DNA of 64,000 nucleotides, taken from NCBI GenBank assembly GCA_036479015.1, contig JAZGFB010000047.1:248001-312000 (forward strand), written 5' to 3'. The notes beneath the pieces are model-generated. The model searched no databases. It worked only from the letters and a program-made list of their open reading frames with translations, and was not told where the DNA came from. Both the position numbers and the translations under genes were made by a program. This document shows positions 1 through 7,694 of the stretch, one piece after another. The number at the start of each line of letters is the position of its first letter. Position 1 is the first letter of the stretch. Source of the DNA: NVTR01 sp036479015 (GTDB taxonomy: Bacteria > Pseudomonadota > Alphaproteobacteria > Rhodobacterales > Rhodobacteraceae).

Positions 1-744
1 CAGCCAGGTGTGCAGGAACAGCTGCGCCGATTTGCCCATGGCACCGATGAACAACAGCACGGCCAACAGATTGGCGGCGTTCCAGTCGGCCCAAAGAAAA
101 CGGATTTGGGTTTCAGCCAGTTGCGGCGCGGCGGCAAAAATGTCGTCCAGCCGGATGCTGTCCACCAGCAGGAACAACCCGAATATGCCCAAAGCAAAGC
201 CAAAATCACCAACCCGGTTAACCACAAACGCTTTGATGGCGGCGGCATTGGCGCTTGGCTTTTTGTAGTAAAACCCGATCAGCAGGTAAGACGCAACGCC
301 CACCCCTTCCCAACCGAAAAACATCTGCACCAGATTGTCGGCGGTCACCAACATCAGCATGGCAAAGGTGAAAAACGATAGATAGGCAAAGAACCGTGGC
401 CGGTAACTGACACCTTCACCAAAGTGATCGTCATGGGCCATATAGCCAATGGAATATAGGTGAACAAGCGATGACACCGTGGTGATCACCACCAGCATTA
501 TCGCCGTTAACCGGTCCAAACGGATGCCCCAGTCGGTGGACAAGCTGCCGCTTTCGATCCAGCGCAGGATCTGAATATGCTGGGTCTCACCATCAAAGGT
601 CAGGAAAATAATCCAGCTTAGGATCGCCGACAGGAACAACAGACCGGTGGTCAGGTATTGCGCACCTTTGTCGCCAATAATGCGCCAACCGAAACCGGCA
701 ACAAGTGCGGCAATCAGGGGGGCAAATAACAGGGTGGTTTCCAT
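1..744 (-). CDS. nuoL: NADH-quinone oxidoreductase subunit L (N-terminal part, runs off left edge)
   Basis: Proton-pumping, antiporter-like membrane subunit of respiratory complex I in the inner membrane. 248 codons are visible from an ATG at 744. The protein begins METTLLFAPLIAALVAGFGW and carries the conserved FGWEGVGVASYLLIGFYY segment and the following NRVGDFGF motif, both diagnostic of NuoL. It is the last nuo gene visible, 9 bases after nuoK. The C-terminal half and the long lateral helix lie outside the window, so completeness cannot be judged. Confidence 0.97.
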   Translation of the reverse strand, partial: METTLLFAPLIAALVAGFGWRIIGDKGAQYLTTGLLFLSAILSWIIFLTFDGETQHIQILRWIESGSLSTDWGIRLDRLTAIMLVVITTVSSLVHLYSIGYMAHDDHFGEGVSYRPRFFAYLSFFTFAMLMLVTADNLVQMFFGWEGVGVASYLLIGFYYKKPSANAAAIKAFVVNRVGDFGFALGIFGLFLLVDSIRLDDIFAAAPQLAETQIRFLWADWNAANLLAVLLFIGAMGKSAQLFLHTWL

Positions 745-753
745 AGTGTGCCC

Positions 754-1059
754 TTAACCTTTCATCACGTTGACGTCTTCAACGTCGATGGTGCCGCGGT
801 TGCGGAAAAAACCGACCAGAATGGCCAGGCCAATGGCGGCTTCAGCAGCAGCCACGGTCAGGATAAACAGGGTGAAAACCTGCCCAGTCAAATCGCCCAG
901 ATGCGCCGAAAACGCCACCAGGTTAATATTGACGGCCAGCAGCATTAGCTCCACCGACATCAATATGATGATGACGTTCTTGCGGTTCAAAAACAGACCG
1001 AAAATGCCGATCACAAACAACGCGGCGGCCACGGTAAGGTAGTGTTCAAGTCCGACCAT
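754..1059 (-). CDS. nuoK: NADH-quinone oxidoreductase subunit K
   Basis: Small three-helix membrane subunit of the complex I proton-translocating arm. From the ATG at 1059 it is 101 residues, the usual NuoK length, beginning MVGLEHYL. A TTG two codons upstream (1065) is possible, but the ATG has an AGG at suitable distance. The conserved helix-buried glutamate lies in IILMSVELMLLAVNINLV and the second in AAAEAAIGLAI. It lies between nuoJ and nuoL, separated from nuoJ by two tandem hairpins. Confidence 0.97.
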   Translation of the reverse strand: MVGLEHYLTVAAALFVIGIFGLFLNRKNVIIILMSVELMLLAVNINLVAFSAHLGDLTGQVFTLFILTVAAAEAAIGLAILVGFFRNRGTIDVEDVNVMKG

Positions 1060-1086
1060 TTTCAACCTGCCCTATATGTTCAGCCA

Positions 1087-1131
1087 CGAAATCTTCAAAA
1101 GATTTCGCACCGATTTTTTTTGAAAAAATCG
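1087..1131 (-). repeat. Tandem perfect hairpins in the nuoJ-nuoK gap
   Basis: Two consecutive perfect inverted repeats follow the nuoJ stop codon directly. At 1111-1131, CGATTTTTT pairs with AAAAAATCG across a 3-base loop. At 1087-1107, CGAAATCTT pairs with AAGATTTCG across a 3-base loop. Both stems are 9 bp and A/T-rich but capped by CG. They could be mRNA processing or stability structures that separate nuoA-J from nuoK-L. Neither has the GC-rich stem and U-tract of a standard terminator, and the essential genes nuoK and nuoL must be read through. Confidence 0.75.
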
Positions 1132-1134
1132 CGC

Positions 1135-1749
1135 TCATAACCCCTGCCCCGGTTTCACGTCCACCAGCTCAAGCGCTTTGTCAGGATCACGGTGCATCTG
1201 GGCCATGACGTTCTGGCGTTTCACATCCGGGCGATGGCGCAGGGTCAACACAATCGCACCGATCATCGCCACCAGCAGGATCAGCCCGGCCAATTGAAAC
1301 AGCAGGATGTAATCATCATAGATCAACGCGCCCAAAGCAGCGGTGTTGTGCACTTCGTTCAAGTCCGGCGTCACCGCGGTACGCAGGCTTAGAGCCTGGT
1401 CAGAAACCTGCCAAACCCCGATGGCCAGCCCCAGCTGTATCAGGATCACAATTCCAAGCAGCAAGGCTATGGGCACATATTTGGCCATGCCACCGCGCAA
1501 TTCGGCAAAATCAACGTCCAGCATCATGGTGACGAACATGAACAGCACAGCAACCGCGCCCACATAGACAATGATCAGCAACATGGCGACAAATTCAGCC
1601 CCCAGCAGCACGAACAGCCCTGCCGACGAAATAAACGTCAGGATCAGCCACAGTACGGAATGCACCGGGTTCTTGGAAACCACAGTTAACAGCCCCCCGG
1701 CCACAACCGAAATGGCAAACAGGTAAAAGGCAAAATCAACGACGCTCAT
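1135..1749 (-). CDS. nuoJ: NADH-quinone oxidoreductase subunit J
   Basis: Membrane subunit of the complex I proton arm, 204 residues with five predicted helices. It shows the NuoJ signature NPVHSVLWLILTFISSAGLF near the N-terminus, then VYVGAVAVLFMFVTMMLDVD, which contains the pi-bulge helix conserved in the family. The ATG at 1749 overlaps the TGA of the 31-codon ORF upstream (ATGA), which suggests translational coupling. The C-terminal tail after about residue 170 is hydrophilic. Confidence 0.97.
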   Translation of the reverse strand: MSVVDFAFYLFAISVVAGGLLTVVSKNPVHSVLWLILTFISSAGLFVLLGAEFVAMLLIIVYVGAVAVLFMFVTMMLDVDFAELRGGMAKYVPIALLLGIVILIQLGLAIGVWQVSDQALSLRTAVTPDLNEVHNTAALGALIYDDYILLFQLAGLILLVAMIGAIVLTLRHRPDVKRQNVMAQMHRDPDKALELVDVKPGQGL

Positions 1750-1841
1750 GCATCTTCCCCTTTGGTGTTGGCACCTGTGACGCAGGCAAATACCAGGGCG
1801 CAGGGCACCATGGTTTCAAGTGTTTTTCTAAGATCAGTCAT
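1746..1841 (-). CDS. 31-residue ORF between nuoI and nuoJ, unknown function
   Basis: This short ORF fills the nuoI-nuoJ gap exactly. Its ATG (1841-1839) overlaps the nuoI stop as ATGA, and its TGA (1748-1746) overlaps the nuoJ start as ATGA. The peptide starts MTDLRKTLETMVPC, then has a short hydrophobic stretch (ALVFACVTGA) with two cysteines and a polar tail ending KGEDA. It could be a tiny single-span or lipoprotein-like peptide, but the lipobox is poor. No homologue is recognised. The nuo clusters of Paracoccus and Rhodobacter are known to contain extra reading frames. A pure coupling device is the alternative. Confidence 0.5.
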   Translation of the reverse strand: MTDLRKTLETMVPCALVFACVTGANTKGEDA

Positions 1842-2332
1842 CGGTAGGGCGCATCCATTTCCAGGTTGCGGGCTATTTCTGCTTCCCAGCGGTCACCGTT
1901 ATCCAGCAGCTTGGCCTTGTCATAAAACAGCTCTTCGCGAGTTTCGGTGGCGTATTCAAAATTCGGCCCCTCAACAATGGCATCCACCGGGCAGGCTTCC
2001 TGACAAAAACCGCAATAGATGCATTTTGTCATATCGATGTCATAGCGCGTGGTACGGCGCGATCCATCTTCACGCGGCTCCGCATCAATGGTGATGGCTT
2101 GCGCCGGGCAAATGGCTTCACACAGCTTGCAGGCGATGCAGCGTTCTTCACCATTGGGATAGCGACGCAGGGCATGTTCACCGCGAAAGCGCGGGGATAG
2201 CGGACCTTTTTCGTGCGGGTAATTCAATGTCGCCTTGGGGGCGAAGAAATACTTCAGCCCCAGCTGAAAGCCCTTGATAACGTCAAACAGCAGAAAATAT
2301 TTCGCCGCGCGGGTATAATCAAACTGTGCCAT
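1838..2332 (-). CDS. nuoI: NADH-quinone oxidoreductase subunit I
   Basis: Peripheral-arm subunit carrying iron-sulfur clusters N6a and N6b, which pass electrons towards NuoB. It has 164 residues. Two ferredoxin-type CxxCxxCxxxCP motifs are intact: cysteines 65, 68, 71 and 75 (CIACKLCEAICP) and 104, 107, 110 and 114 (CIYCGFCQEACP). An amphipathic N-terminal helix (about residues 1-30) matches alphaproteobacterial and mitochondrial TYKY. It starts 3 bases after nuoH, and its stop overlaps the following small ORF. Confidence 0.98.
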   Translation of the reverse strand: MAQFDYTRAAKYFLLFDVIKGFQLGLKYFFAPKATLNYPHEKGPLSPRFRGEHALRRYPNGEERCIACKLCEAICPAQAITIDAEPREDGSRRTTRYDIDMTKCIYCGFCQEACPVDAIVEGPNFEYATETREELFYDKAKLLDNGDRWEAEIARNLEMDAPYR

Positions 2333-2335
2333 ACC

Positions 2336-3373
2336 TTAACCCCCAATTGCCCAACGGGCATAGGTGCCCCAGAACCAGCCAAATTGTGCGGCAAAGGCCA
2401 CAAAAACCACCCACGCTAGGCTTAGCGGCAGGAATACTTTCCAGCCGATGCGCATCAACTGATCATAGCGGTAGCGCGGGGTGATGGCCTTAACCATCGC
2501 GAAGATGAAAAAGAAGAACCCCATTTTGGCGATCATCCACAGCGCCCCGTCCGGCAGGCCCGGAATAGGTGACAGCCAGCCGCCAAAGAACATCAGCGAT
2601 GTCAGGGCGCACATCAGGAATATGGCGATGTATTCACCGGCCATGAACAGCAGGAACGGCGTCGAGGAATATTCAACCTGATACCCGGCAACCAGTTCGC
2701 TTTCAGCTTCTGGCAGATCAAAGGGCGGGCGGTTGGTTTCCGCCAGCGCCGAGATAAAGAACAGGATCAGCATGGGGAAATGCGGGATCCAGTACCAGTT
2801 TAGCATCCCCCAGTCGCCCGATTGCGCCCGCACGATATCACCAAAGTTCATACTTCCAGTGGTCAAAATGACGCCGATGATGATCAGGCCGATGGATACT
2901 TCGTAAGACACCATCTGCGCCGCGGATCGCAGAGCACCCAGGAAAGCGTATTTGGAATTAGAGGCCCAGCCACCCATAATAACGCCGTACACTTCCAACG
3001 AAGACACGGCGAACACAAACAGGATGGCGACATTAATTTCAGTCAATACCCAGGTTTCATTGAACGGAATGACCGCCCAGGCAACCACTGACATAACAAA
3101 GGCGATAAGCGGGGCCAGCATGAACACCGGCTTGTCGGCCCCAGCCGGGATGACAATTTCTTTGACAACATATTTCAGGGCATCCGCCACCGATTGCAAA
3201 ACACCGTAGGCCCCCACGACGTTTGGACCACGGCGCATCTGCACGGCGGCCCAGATTTTACGGTCGCCATATACCAGAAACAAAAGCGCGATCATCACAA
3301 AGCCGATCAGCAGCAATCCTTGTGCAAATATCAGCACAAACGTCCCGAAAGGTGTCATCAGAAATTCAGCCAT
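2336..3373 (-). CDS. nuoH: NADH-quinone oxidoreductase subunit H
   Basis: Membrane subunit forming the quinone-binding chamber at the junction of the two complex I arms. It has 345 residues from the ATG at 3373 (MAEFLMTPFGTF). The same frame stays open about 39 codons upstream, but that part does not resemble NuoH. Signature segments include DRKIWAAVQMRRGPNVVGAYG, the acidic loop ALAETNRPPFDLPEAESELV, and GYQVEYSSTPFLLFMAGEY. It follows a small lipoprotein gene with a 13-base gap. Confidence 0.97.
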   Translation of the reverse strand: MAEFLMTPFGTFVLIFAQGLLLIGFVMIALLFLVYGDRKIWAAVQMRRGPNVVGAYGVLQSVADALKYVVKEIVIPAGADKPVFMLAPLIAFVMSVVAWAVIPFNETWVLTEINVAILFVFAVSSLEVYGVIMGGWASNSKYAFLGALRSAAQMVSYEVSIGLIIIGVILTTGSMNFGDIVRAQSGDWGMLNWYWIPHFPMLILFFISALAETNRPPFDLPEAESELVAGYQVEYSSTPFLLFMAGEYIAIFLMCALTSLMFFGGWLSPIPGLPDGALWMIAKMGFFFFIFAMVKAITPRYRYDQLMRIGWKVFLPLSLAWVVFVAFAAQFGWFWGTYARWAIGG

Positions 3374-3386
3374 TTTGCCCCTGTCT

Positions 3387-3797
3387 TCAGACTGTCGGTA
3401 TGCCCAGTGTCGCGCAGTTTTGCACCGTGATTTCGGCGTCAATTGTGCGCAAACCCTGCGGCAATGTTGCTGAAATGGTGTAAACCGCATCTGCGTCCCA
3501 AATGCCAGCCTTTATCGTCACATTTGTGCGGATATGGCGGGCAAATCCGTAGCCCCGTTTCAGCGCGTATTGTGCCACCGCACATTCAGCATAGGCGGTG
3601 ACATCATCATTATCGCGCGCGCCCGTCATAGAGACCCGCATATTGACCAAGTCAACGTCCAAAAGATTGCGGGTTATCCCATTGTAAATAGGCATAAAAT
3701 CCGCATCCAATGGCGGGCTTTCACCGGTCGTGGGCGTGTCACATGCAGTAAGCAATACTGCAATTCCAAGACCGGTCAGGTGATGTTTAATGCCCAT
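3387..3797 (-). CDS. Small putative lipoprotein in the nuo operon
   Basis: 136 residues, function unknown. The N-terminus has a lipoprotein signal, a hydrophobic run ending in the lipobox LLTAC with Cys at about residue 19. A proline/threonine linker follows, then a compact domain with two further cysteines (in AYAECAVAQYALKRGYG and near the C-terminus, VQNCATLG) that could form a periplasmic disulfide. The ATG at 3797 has GGAG 9 bases upstream, embedded in the last codons of nuoG. Its place between nuoG and nuoH suggests co-expression with complex I, but that is context only. Confidence 0.8.
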   Translation of the reverse strand: MGIKHHLTGLGIAVLLTACDTPTTGESPPLDADFMPIYNGITRNLLDVDLVNMRVSMTGARDNDDVTAYAECAVAQYALKRGYGFARHIRTNVTIKAGIWDADAVYTISATLPQGLRTIDAEITVQNCATLGIPTV

Positions 3798-3803
3798 ATC
3801 GGA

Positions 3804-5822
3804 TTACTCCGCCGCGATTTGTGCCTTTGAACGTGCCAGTGAAATACCGGATAATTCGCCCATCAGCTGGCTGGCCCGTGCAATCGGGTTGCTCAGATAA
3901 AAATCATCAACCGCCGGTGGAAAACTGGCCTTGCCCAATTTGCCGGTCTTCAGGGGCTGCCAGTCATTTTCTGGCACAGCGTCAATGGCTTGCAGGTGCG
4001 GGACCAGCTTAACCAGTTCATCGCGCAAACCCGACAGCGTGTCATAGGGCAAGGCATTTCCCAACTCACCGCTTAGGGCACGCAGGATGGCCCAGTTTTC
4101 CTTGGCCTCCCCCGGGGCAAAGCCCGCGCGTTGTGCCAGCTGTGGCCGGCCCTCGGTGTTCACAAACAGCGCGTTTTCTTCGGTATAGGCGGCACCAGGC
4201 AGGATAATATCGGCGCGATGTGCACCCCGATCCCCATGGCTGCCCTGATAAATCACAAACGGGCCATCCTTAATGTCAATTTCGTCCGCGCCAAGATTAT
4301 AGACAACATCAGGGTTTTTCAGCGCCGCTTTCATGCCGCCCTTGGTGGTGGCGTTGATATCCATCGCCCCGACCCGGCCAGCACCAGTGTGTAGTACCAT
4401 GAATTTTGACTTGGTCAGCTCAGCAAGCTTCATCGCCTCAGCCAAAACAGCCGCCCCATCACCCCCCTGCAATGCACCCTGCCCGATGATAATAATCGAA
4501 TTCATCTTAAGGACCGGGCCAAATTTATGGCCCAGCAAACCCGTCAGTGCCGCGCGGTCGCTGCCCATATGGGCGTATTCATAAGTCAGATCAACTTTTT
4601 CACCCACAAGCCCGATATTCGCGCCGCTAGACCAAGCCTTGCGGATGCGGGCGTTCAGAACCGGGGCCTCAACCGCTGGATTGGTGCCAATCAATTGGAT
4701 CATCTGGGCGGTATCAATGTCTTCGATACAAGCGGTGCCAACATATGCCGAGCGGTTACCGGCGGGCAATTTCGCATTATCCACGCGGCATTCAACAGTG
4801 CCACCCTGCCCTTGAACCAGTTGTTTCAGCGCGAACGCGGCCTCTACCGGGGCCAAATCACCAATCAACCCGGTGACTTTCTTGCCCCTCATGGCCTTAG
4901 CGGCGGCTTTTAGCGCCTCATCCCAACCAACCGGTTTCAGCTTACCGTTCTTGCGAATATAGGGCGTGTCCAGCCGTTGGCGGCGCAACCCGTCCCACAC
5001 AAAGCGGGTTTTGTCGGAAATCCATTCCTCATTCACACCATCATGGTTGCGCGGCAAAATGCGCATGACTTCTCGGCCCTTGGTATCCACCCGGATATTG
5101 CTGCCAAGCGCGTCCATAACATCAATGCTTTCGGTTTTTGACAGCTCCCAAGGCCGCGCAGTAAAGGCGTAAGGCTTGCTGACCAATGCCCCAACCGGGC
5201 ACAGATCAATGATATTGCCCTGCAGGTTGCTGTTCAGGGTTTCGCCCAGATAGCTGGTTATTTCGGCGTCTTCACCCCGACCAGTCTGGCCCATAACAGT
5301 TATACCTGCCACTTCGGACGTAAAGCGCACACAACGGGTGCAGGAAATACAGCGTGTCATATGGGTTTCAACCAGCGGGCCAAGATCCAGATCTTCGGTG
5401 GCGCGTTTGGCATCACGGTACCGGGAAAAATCAACACCATACGCCATGGCCTGATCCTGCAGGTCGCATTCCCCACCCTGATCACATATCGGGCAATCCA
5501 GCGGATGGTTGATCAGCAAAAATTCCATCACACCTTCGCGGGCCTTTTTGACCATGGGGCTGTTGGTGCGCACCACCGGCGGCTGGCCTTCCGGCCCCGG
5601 GCGCAGATCGCGCACCTGCATGGCACAGGATGCGGCGGGTTTTGGCGGGCCACCGACGACCTCGACCAGACACATTCGGCAATTGCCAGCGATGGTCAGA
5701 CGTTCATGATAGCAGAACCGGGGCACTTCAACGCCAGCAATTTCACAAGCCTGGATCAGGGTCATGGCACCATCGACTTCTACTTCGCGCTCGTCGATGA
5801 TGATTTTCTTTAGGTCTGGCAT
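3804..5822 (-). CDS. nuoG: NADH-quinone oxidoreductase subunit G (75 kDa-type)
   Basis: Large peripheral subunit carrying clusters N1b, N4 and N5 between NuoF/E and NuoI. It has 672 residues from the ATG at 5822 (MPDLKKIIIDERE). A GTG 12 codons upstream (5858) is possible but adds an atypical leader. N-terminal 2Fe-2S ligands are in EVPRFCYHERLTIAGNCRMC. The His-plus-three-Cys N5 motif is in NHPLDCPICDQGGECDLQ, and the N4 ligands are CISCTRCVRF and LCPVGAL. The C-terminal two thirds is the degenerate molybdopterin oxidoreductase-like domain. Confidence 0.97.
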   Translation of the reverse strand: MPDLKKIIIDEREVEVDGAMTLIQACEIAGVEVPRFCYHERLTIAGNCRMCLVEVVGGPPKPAASCAMQVRDLRPGPEGQPPVVRTNSPMVKKAREGVMEFLLINHPLDCPICDQGGECDLQDQAMAYGVDFSRYRDAKRATEDLDLGPLVETHMTRCISCTRCVRFTSEVAGITVMGQTGRGEDAEITSYLGETLNSNLQGNIIDLCPVGALVSKPYAFTARPWELSKTESIDVMDALGSNIRVDTKGREVMRILPRNHDGVNEEWISDKTRFVWDGLRRQRLDTPYIRKNGKLKPVGWDEALKAAAKAMRGKKVTGLIGDLAPVEAAFALKQLVQGQGGTVECRVDNAKLPAGNRSAYVGTACIEDIDTAQMIQLIGTNPAVEAPVLNARIRKAWSSGANIGLVGEKVDLTYEYAHMGSDRAALTGLLGHKFGPVLKMNSIIIIGQGALQGGDGAAVLAEAMKLAELTKSKFMVLHTGAGRVGAMDINATTKGGMKAALKNPDVVYNLGADEIDIKDGPFVIYQGSHGDRGAHRADIILPGAAYTEENALFVNTEGRPQLAQRAGFAPGEAKENWAILRALSGELGNALPYDTLSGLRDELVKLVPHLQAIDAVPENDWQPLKTGKLGKASFPPAVDDFYLSNPIARASQLMGELSGISLARSKAQIAAE

Positions 5823-5877
5823 CTGTTCACTCGCTGGTTCAAGGGGGCGATTGCCCACCTAAAATGTCGCCAAGCTG

Positions 5878-6306
5878 TTACCAGGTCCAGAGCAGCTGCC
5901 CGATCAGGGACCCTTTGGCAATTTCAGCCCGTCCCAAAGAGCAATAAGTTGCTTCATTGCCGTGCACAACGCCGTTTTCAGCCAAGTAGCTATCAATTGT
6001 TGATTTCACCCGTTTGCGTTCAACCGGACTGTCCAGAAACGCCCGCACATCACCCTCAGCGTAACCCTGATCGCGGGCATATTGTTCAAGCGCTTTGGCT
6101 TTGCGCAATGCGCGCAACATCCGGGCGTTGACCGTGGAACAGTTTTTGCGGATTTCATCGGCGATACCGGCTGATATCAGCGAATGATTGATATGCTGTT
6201 CCTTATCAAGCGGCGTCAGGGCTGTGGCCTGCAAAGGCAGCATCAGCATCAGGCCAATAATCAGGGGGCGGATGGAAATTATTCGGGAAAGTATAAAGCT
6301 AAACAT
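5878..6306 (-). CDS. DUF5333-family secreted protein
   Basis: 142 residues from the ATG at 6306, which has GGAG 8 bases upstream. A GTG two codons earlier overlaps the preceding stop. There is a signal-peptide-like hydrophobic N-terminus to about residue 30 (ending LQATALT). The mature part has IADEIRKNCSTVNARMLRAL and, near the C-terminus, EATYCSLGRAEIAKGSLIGQ, a two-cysteine pattern that matches the DUF5333 family as I remember it from Rhodobacteraceae nuo operons. Function is unknown. A periplasmic role linked to complex I assembly is inference from position only. Confidence 0.75.
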   Translation of the reverse strand: MFSFILSRIISIRPLIIGLMLMLPLQATALTPLDKEQHINHSLISAGIADEIRKNCSTVNARMLRALRKAKALEQYARDQGYAEGDVRAFLDSPVERKRVKSTIDSYLAENGVVHGNEATYCSLGRAEIAKGSLIGQLLWTW

Positions 6307-6311
6307 TTGCA

Positions 6312-6479
6312 CTACTCCACCGGCGACGCGACTTTACGCCACCAGTTAAAATCATAAGCCAATGACGTTGGCCCGTTTACGCCCAGCATTTCAAGACGTT
6401 TTGCCGCCTCTTGCACTGTGGGGGTATGCCCCACTGTTACGGGCCAGATCACATGCGCCGGGCCTTCTGATTTATTTAT
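6312..6479 (-). pseudogene. Remnant of a DUF3291 C-terminus
   Basis: This is an open stretch of 55 codons with no start, ending at a TAG (6314-6312) and preceded in frame by TAG at 6482-6480. The translation contains VIWPVTVGHTPTVQEAAKRL followed by EMLGVNGPTSLAYDF. It aligns with the C-terminus of the intact DUF3291 gene at 7185-7694 (WWVPKGHQPTLDEALERLEH, then LRQNG), sharing the GH-PT, EA, RLE and NG positions. The N-terminal two thirds is missing. The last codons also carry the GGAG that serves the next gene, which may explain why this tail persists. Confidence 0.65.
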
Positions 6480-6544
6480 CTAACGATCACGTTGCTTCAT
6501 AACAATACTATGAACAGCTTTGTGAACCGATTGGCAACGATCTT

Positions 6545-6937
6545 TCAGCGCAATTTCAATATTTTCGCCATGGCTTTGTTGGTTTTTACCTCGGCGCGAA
6601 TGGCATCACACAGCGCCTCGCCACCTTCTGGGGCAACACCGTGTCGCGCGCGCAATTCTGTTTCCCGCACTGCCAACTGGGCAACCCCGGTCTCAGATGT
6701 CAGCGACTGAACCGACGCCACCGGGTCAAGCCCGTCAGCGGCCAGCTTGCCCATTAATGCAACCATCGCCTTTTGCAAGCGACCATCATTAACCTTGGCA
6801 CCATCACAGGTTTGCCCGGCGGTGGTGATCGCGCTTAGATCGGCCAGCGCGTCATAGGCATAATCAGGCAACAGATCGCCCTGGGCCTGGGCGGCCATCG
6901 GCAGGGATAGGAAAATCGCAAGCGTTAGGTTTTTCAT
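6545..6937 (-). CDS. Small secreted protein in the nuo operon, unknown function
   Basis: 130 residues with a clear signal peptide (MKNLTLAIFLSLPMAAQAQG, cleavage probably after AQA). The mature protein is mostly helical with two cysteines, in TTAGQTCDGAKV and EALCDAIRAEV. The C-terminus is basic (KAMAKILKLR). No family is recognised. It lies 4 bases after the 79-residue membrane protein and ahead of the DUF3291 remnant, within the block of small genes between nuoF and nuoG. A periplasmic location is inferred from the signal peptide. Confidence 0.7.
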   Translation of the reverse strand: MKNLTLAIFLSLPMAAQAQGDLLPDYAYDALADLSAITTAGQTCDGAKVNDGRLQKAMVALMGKLAADGLDPVASVQSLTSETGVAQLAVRETELRARHGVAPEGGEALCDAIRAEVKTNKAMAKILKLR

Positions 6938-6941
6938 TGCA

Positions 6942-7181
6942 TTAGCGCCTTTTGCGTTCGCGGAACGGTGAAATGCCGTCCTTGGCTTTGATTAAGAATG
7001 CATAGGTAACAACGCAGCCCACAAAAACCAAGCCCGCGATGCACAGATACATCCAACGCGACGCCAGCCCACTGTCAATCGCCATATGGGCGTACCAGGC
7101 GGGCAGGAATGCAATGGCAGCGCTAAGGATGGCGGCGATAAAGCTAAGCAGTCCGTCCCAAATGTTGCGCAAGAATTTCAT
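6942..7181 (-). CDS. Small two-span membrane protein, unknown function
   Basis: 79 residues with two predicted transmembrane helices (about residues 10-35 and 43-65), the second ending in a charged cytoplasmic tail (SPFRERKRR). The first helix is rich in Ala and Ile (FIAAILSAAIAFLPAWYAH). No family is recognised. It is 3 bases downstream of the DUF3291 gene and 4 bases upstream of the secreted-protein gene, so it is very probably co-transcribed with nuo. Confidence 0.65.
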   Translation of the reverse strand: MKFLRNIWDGLLSFIAAILSAAIAFLPAWYAHMAIDSGLASRWMYLCIAGLVFVGCVVTYAFLIKAKDGISPFRERKRR

Positions 7182-7184
7182 GGT

Positions 7185-7694
7185 CTATTCCGCTGCCGTT
7201 TGGGTGCAGCTTTTCTGCCGCCAAAGCTTGGCGTCTTGCAGGTGCTTCCAGCCAAAGGCATGGTCGCTGTCACCATTTTGGCGCAGGTGTTCCAGGCGTT
7301 CCAATGCTTCATCCAAAGTTGGCTGATGCCCCTTGGGCACCCACCACATCACAAAATGCATATCCGCCATCAGTTCAAACCATTCGGCCCGACGCTCGTA
7401 AAACTGCCGATGCGCGGTGTTCCAAACGAAGTTTTCCAGGCTTTTAACGTCTTCCCAGACCGTCAGGTTGCTGACCTGCAAAGGATCATCACCAATAGCG
7501 TTTTCCGTGTTGCCAGTACCCGGTTCACCAGAACCTTGCATCATCCACACAAACCCCGACATGCGCTTACCCATGCCGTTGATCTTATCGAGCGCGTTCA
7601 TAAAATCCGCGACCCGTGGATCGTCGGTTGGCGCGACCAGGCGGCCGATGTTGAGCTGGGCGAGCTGGTGGGAAGTATTTTCTTTGTTACTCAT
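7185..7694 (-). CDS. DUF3291 domain protein
   Basis: 169 residues from the ATG at 7694 (MSNKENTSHQLAQLNIGRL), which overlaps the end of the preceding gene by 8 bases. The whole protein matches the DUF3291 pattern: LAQLNIGRLVAPTDDPRV at the start, GFVWMMQG with a SNLTVWEDVKSLENFVW core, and WWVPKGHQPTLDEALERLEH at the end. The family has a dimeric alpha/beta-barrel look, similar to antibiotic-biosynthesis monooxygenases, but no established reaction. Finding it inside a nuo operon is unusual. A decayed C-terminal copy lies about 700 bases downstream. Confidence 0.8.
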   Translation of the reverse strand: MSNKENTSHQLAQLNIGRLVAPTDDPRVADFMNALDKINGMGKRMSGFVWMMQGSGEPGTGNTENAIGDDPLQVSNLTVWEDVKSLENFVWNTAHRQFYERRAEWFELMADMHFVMWWVPKGHQPTLDEALERLEHLRQNGDSDHAFGWKHLQDAKLWRQKSCTQTAAE

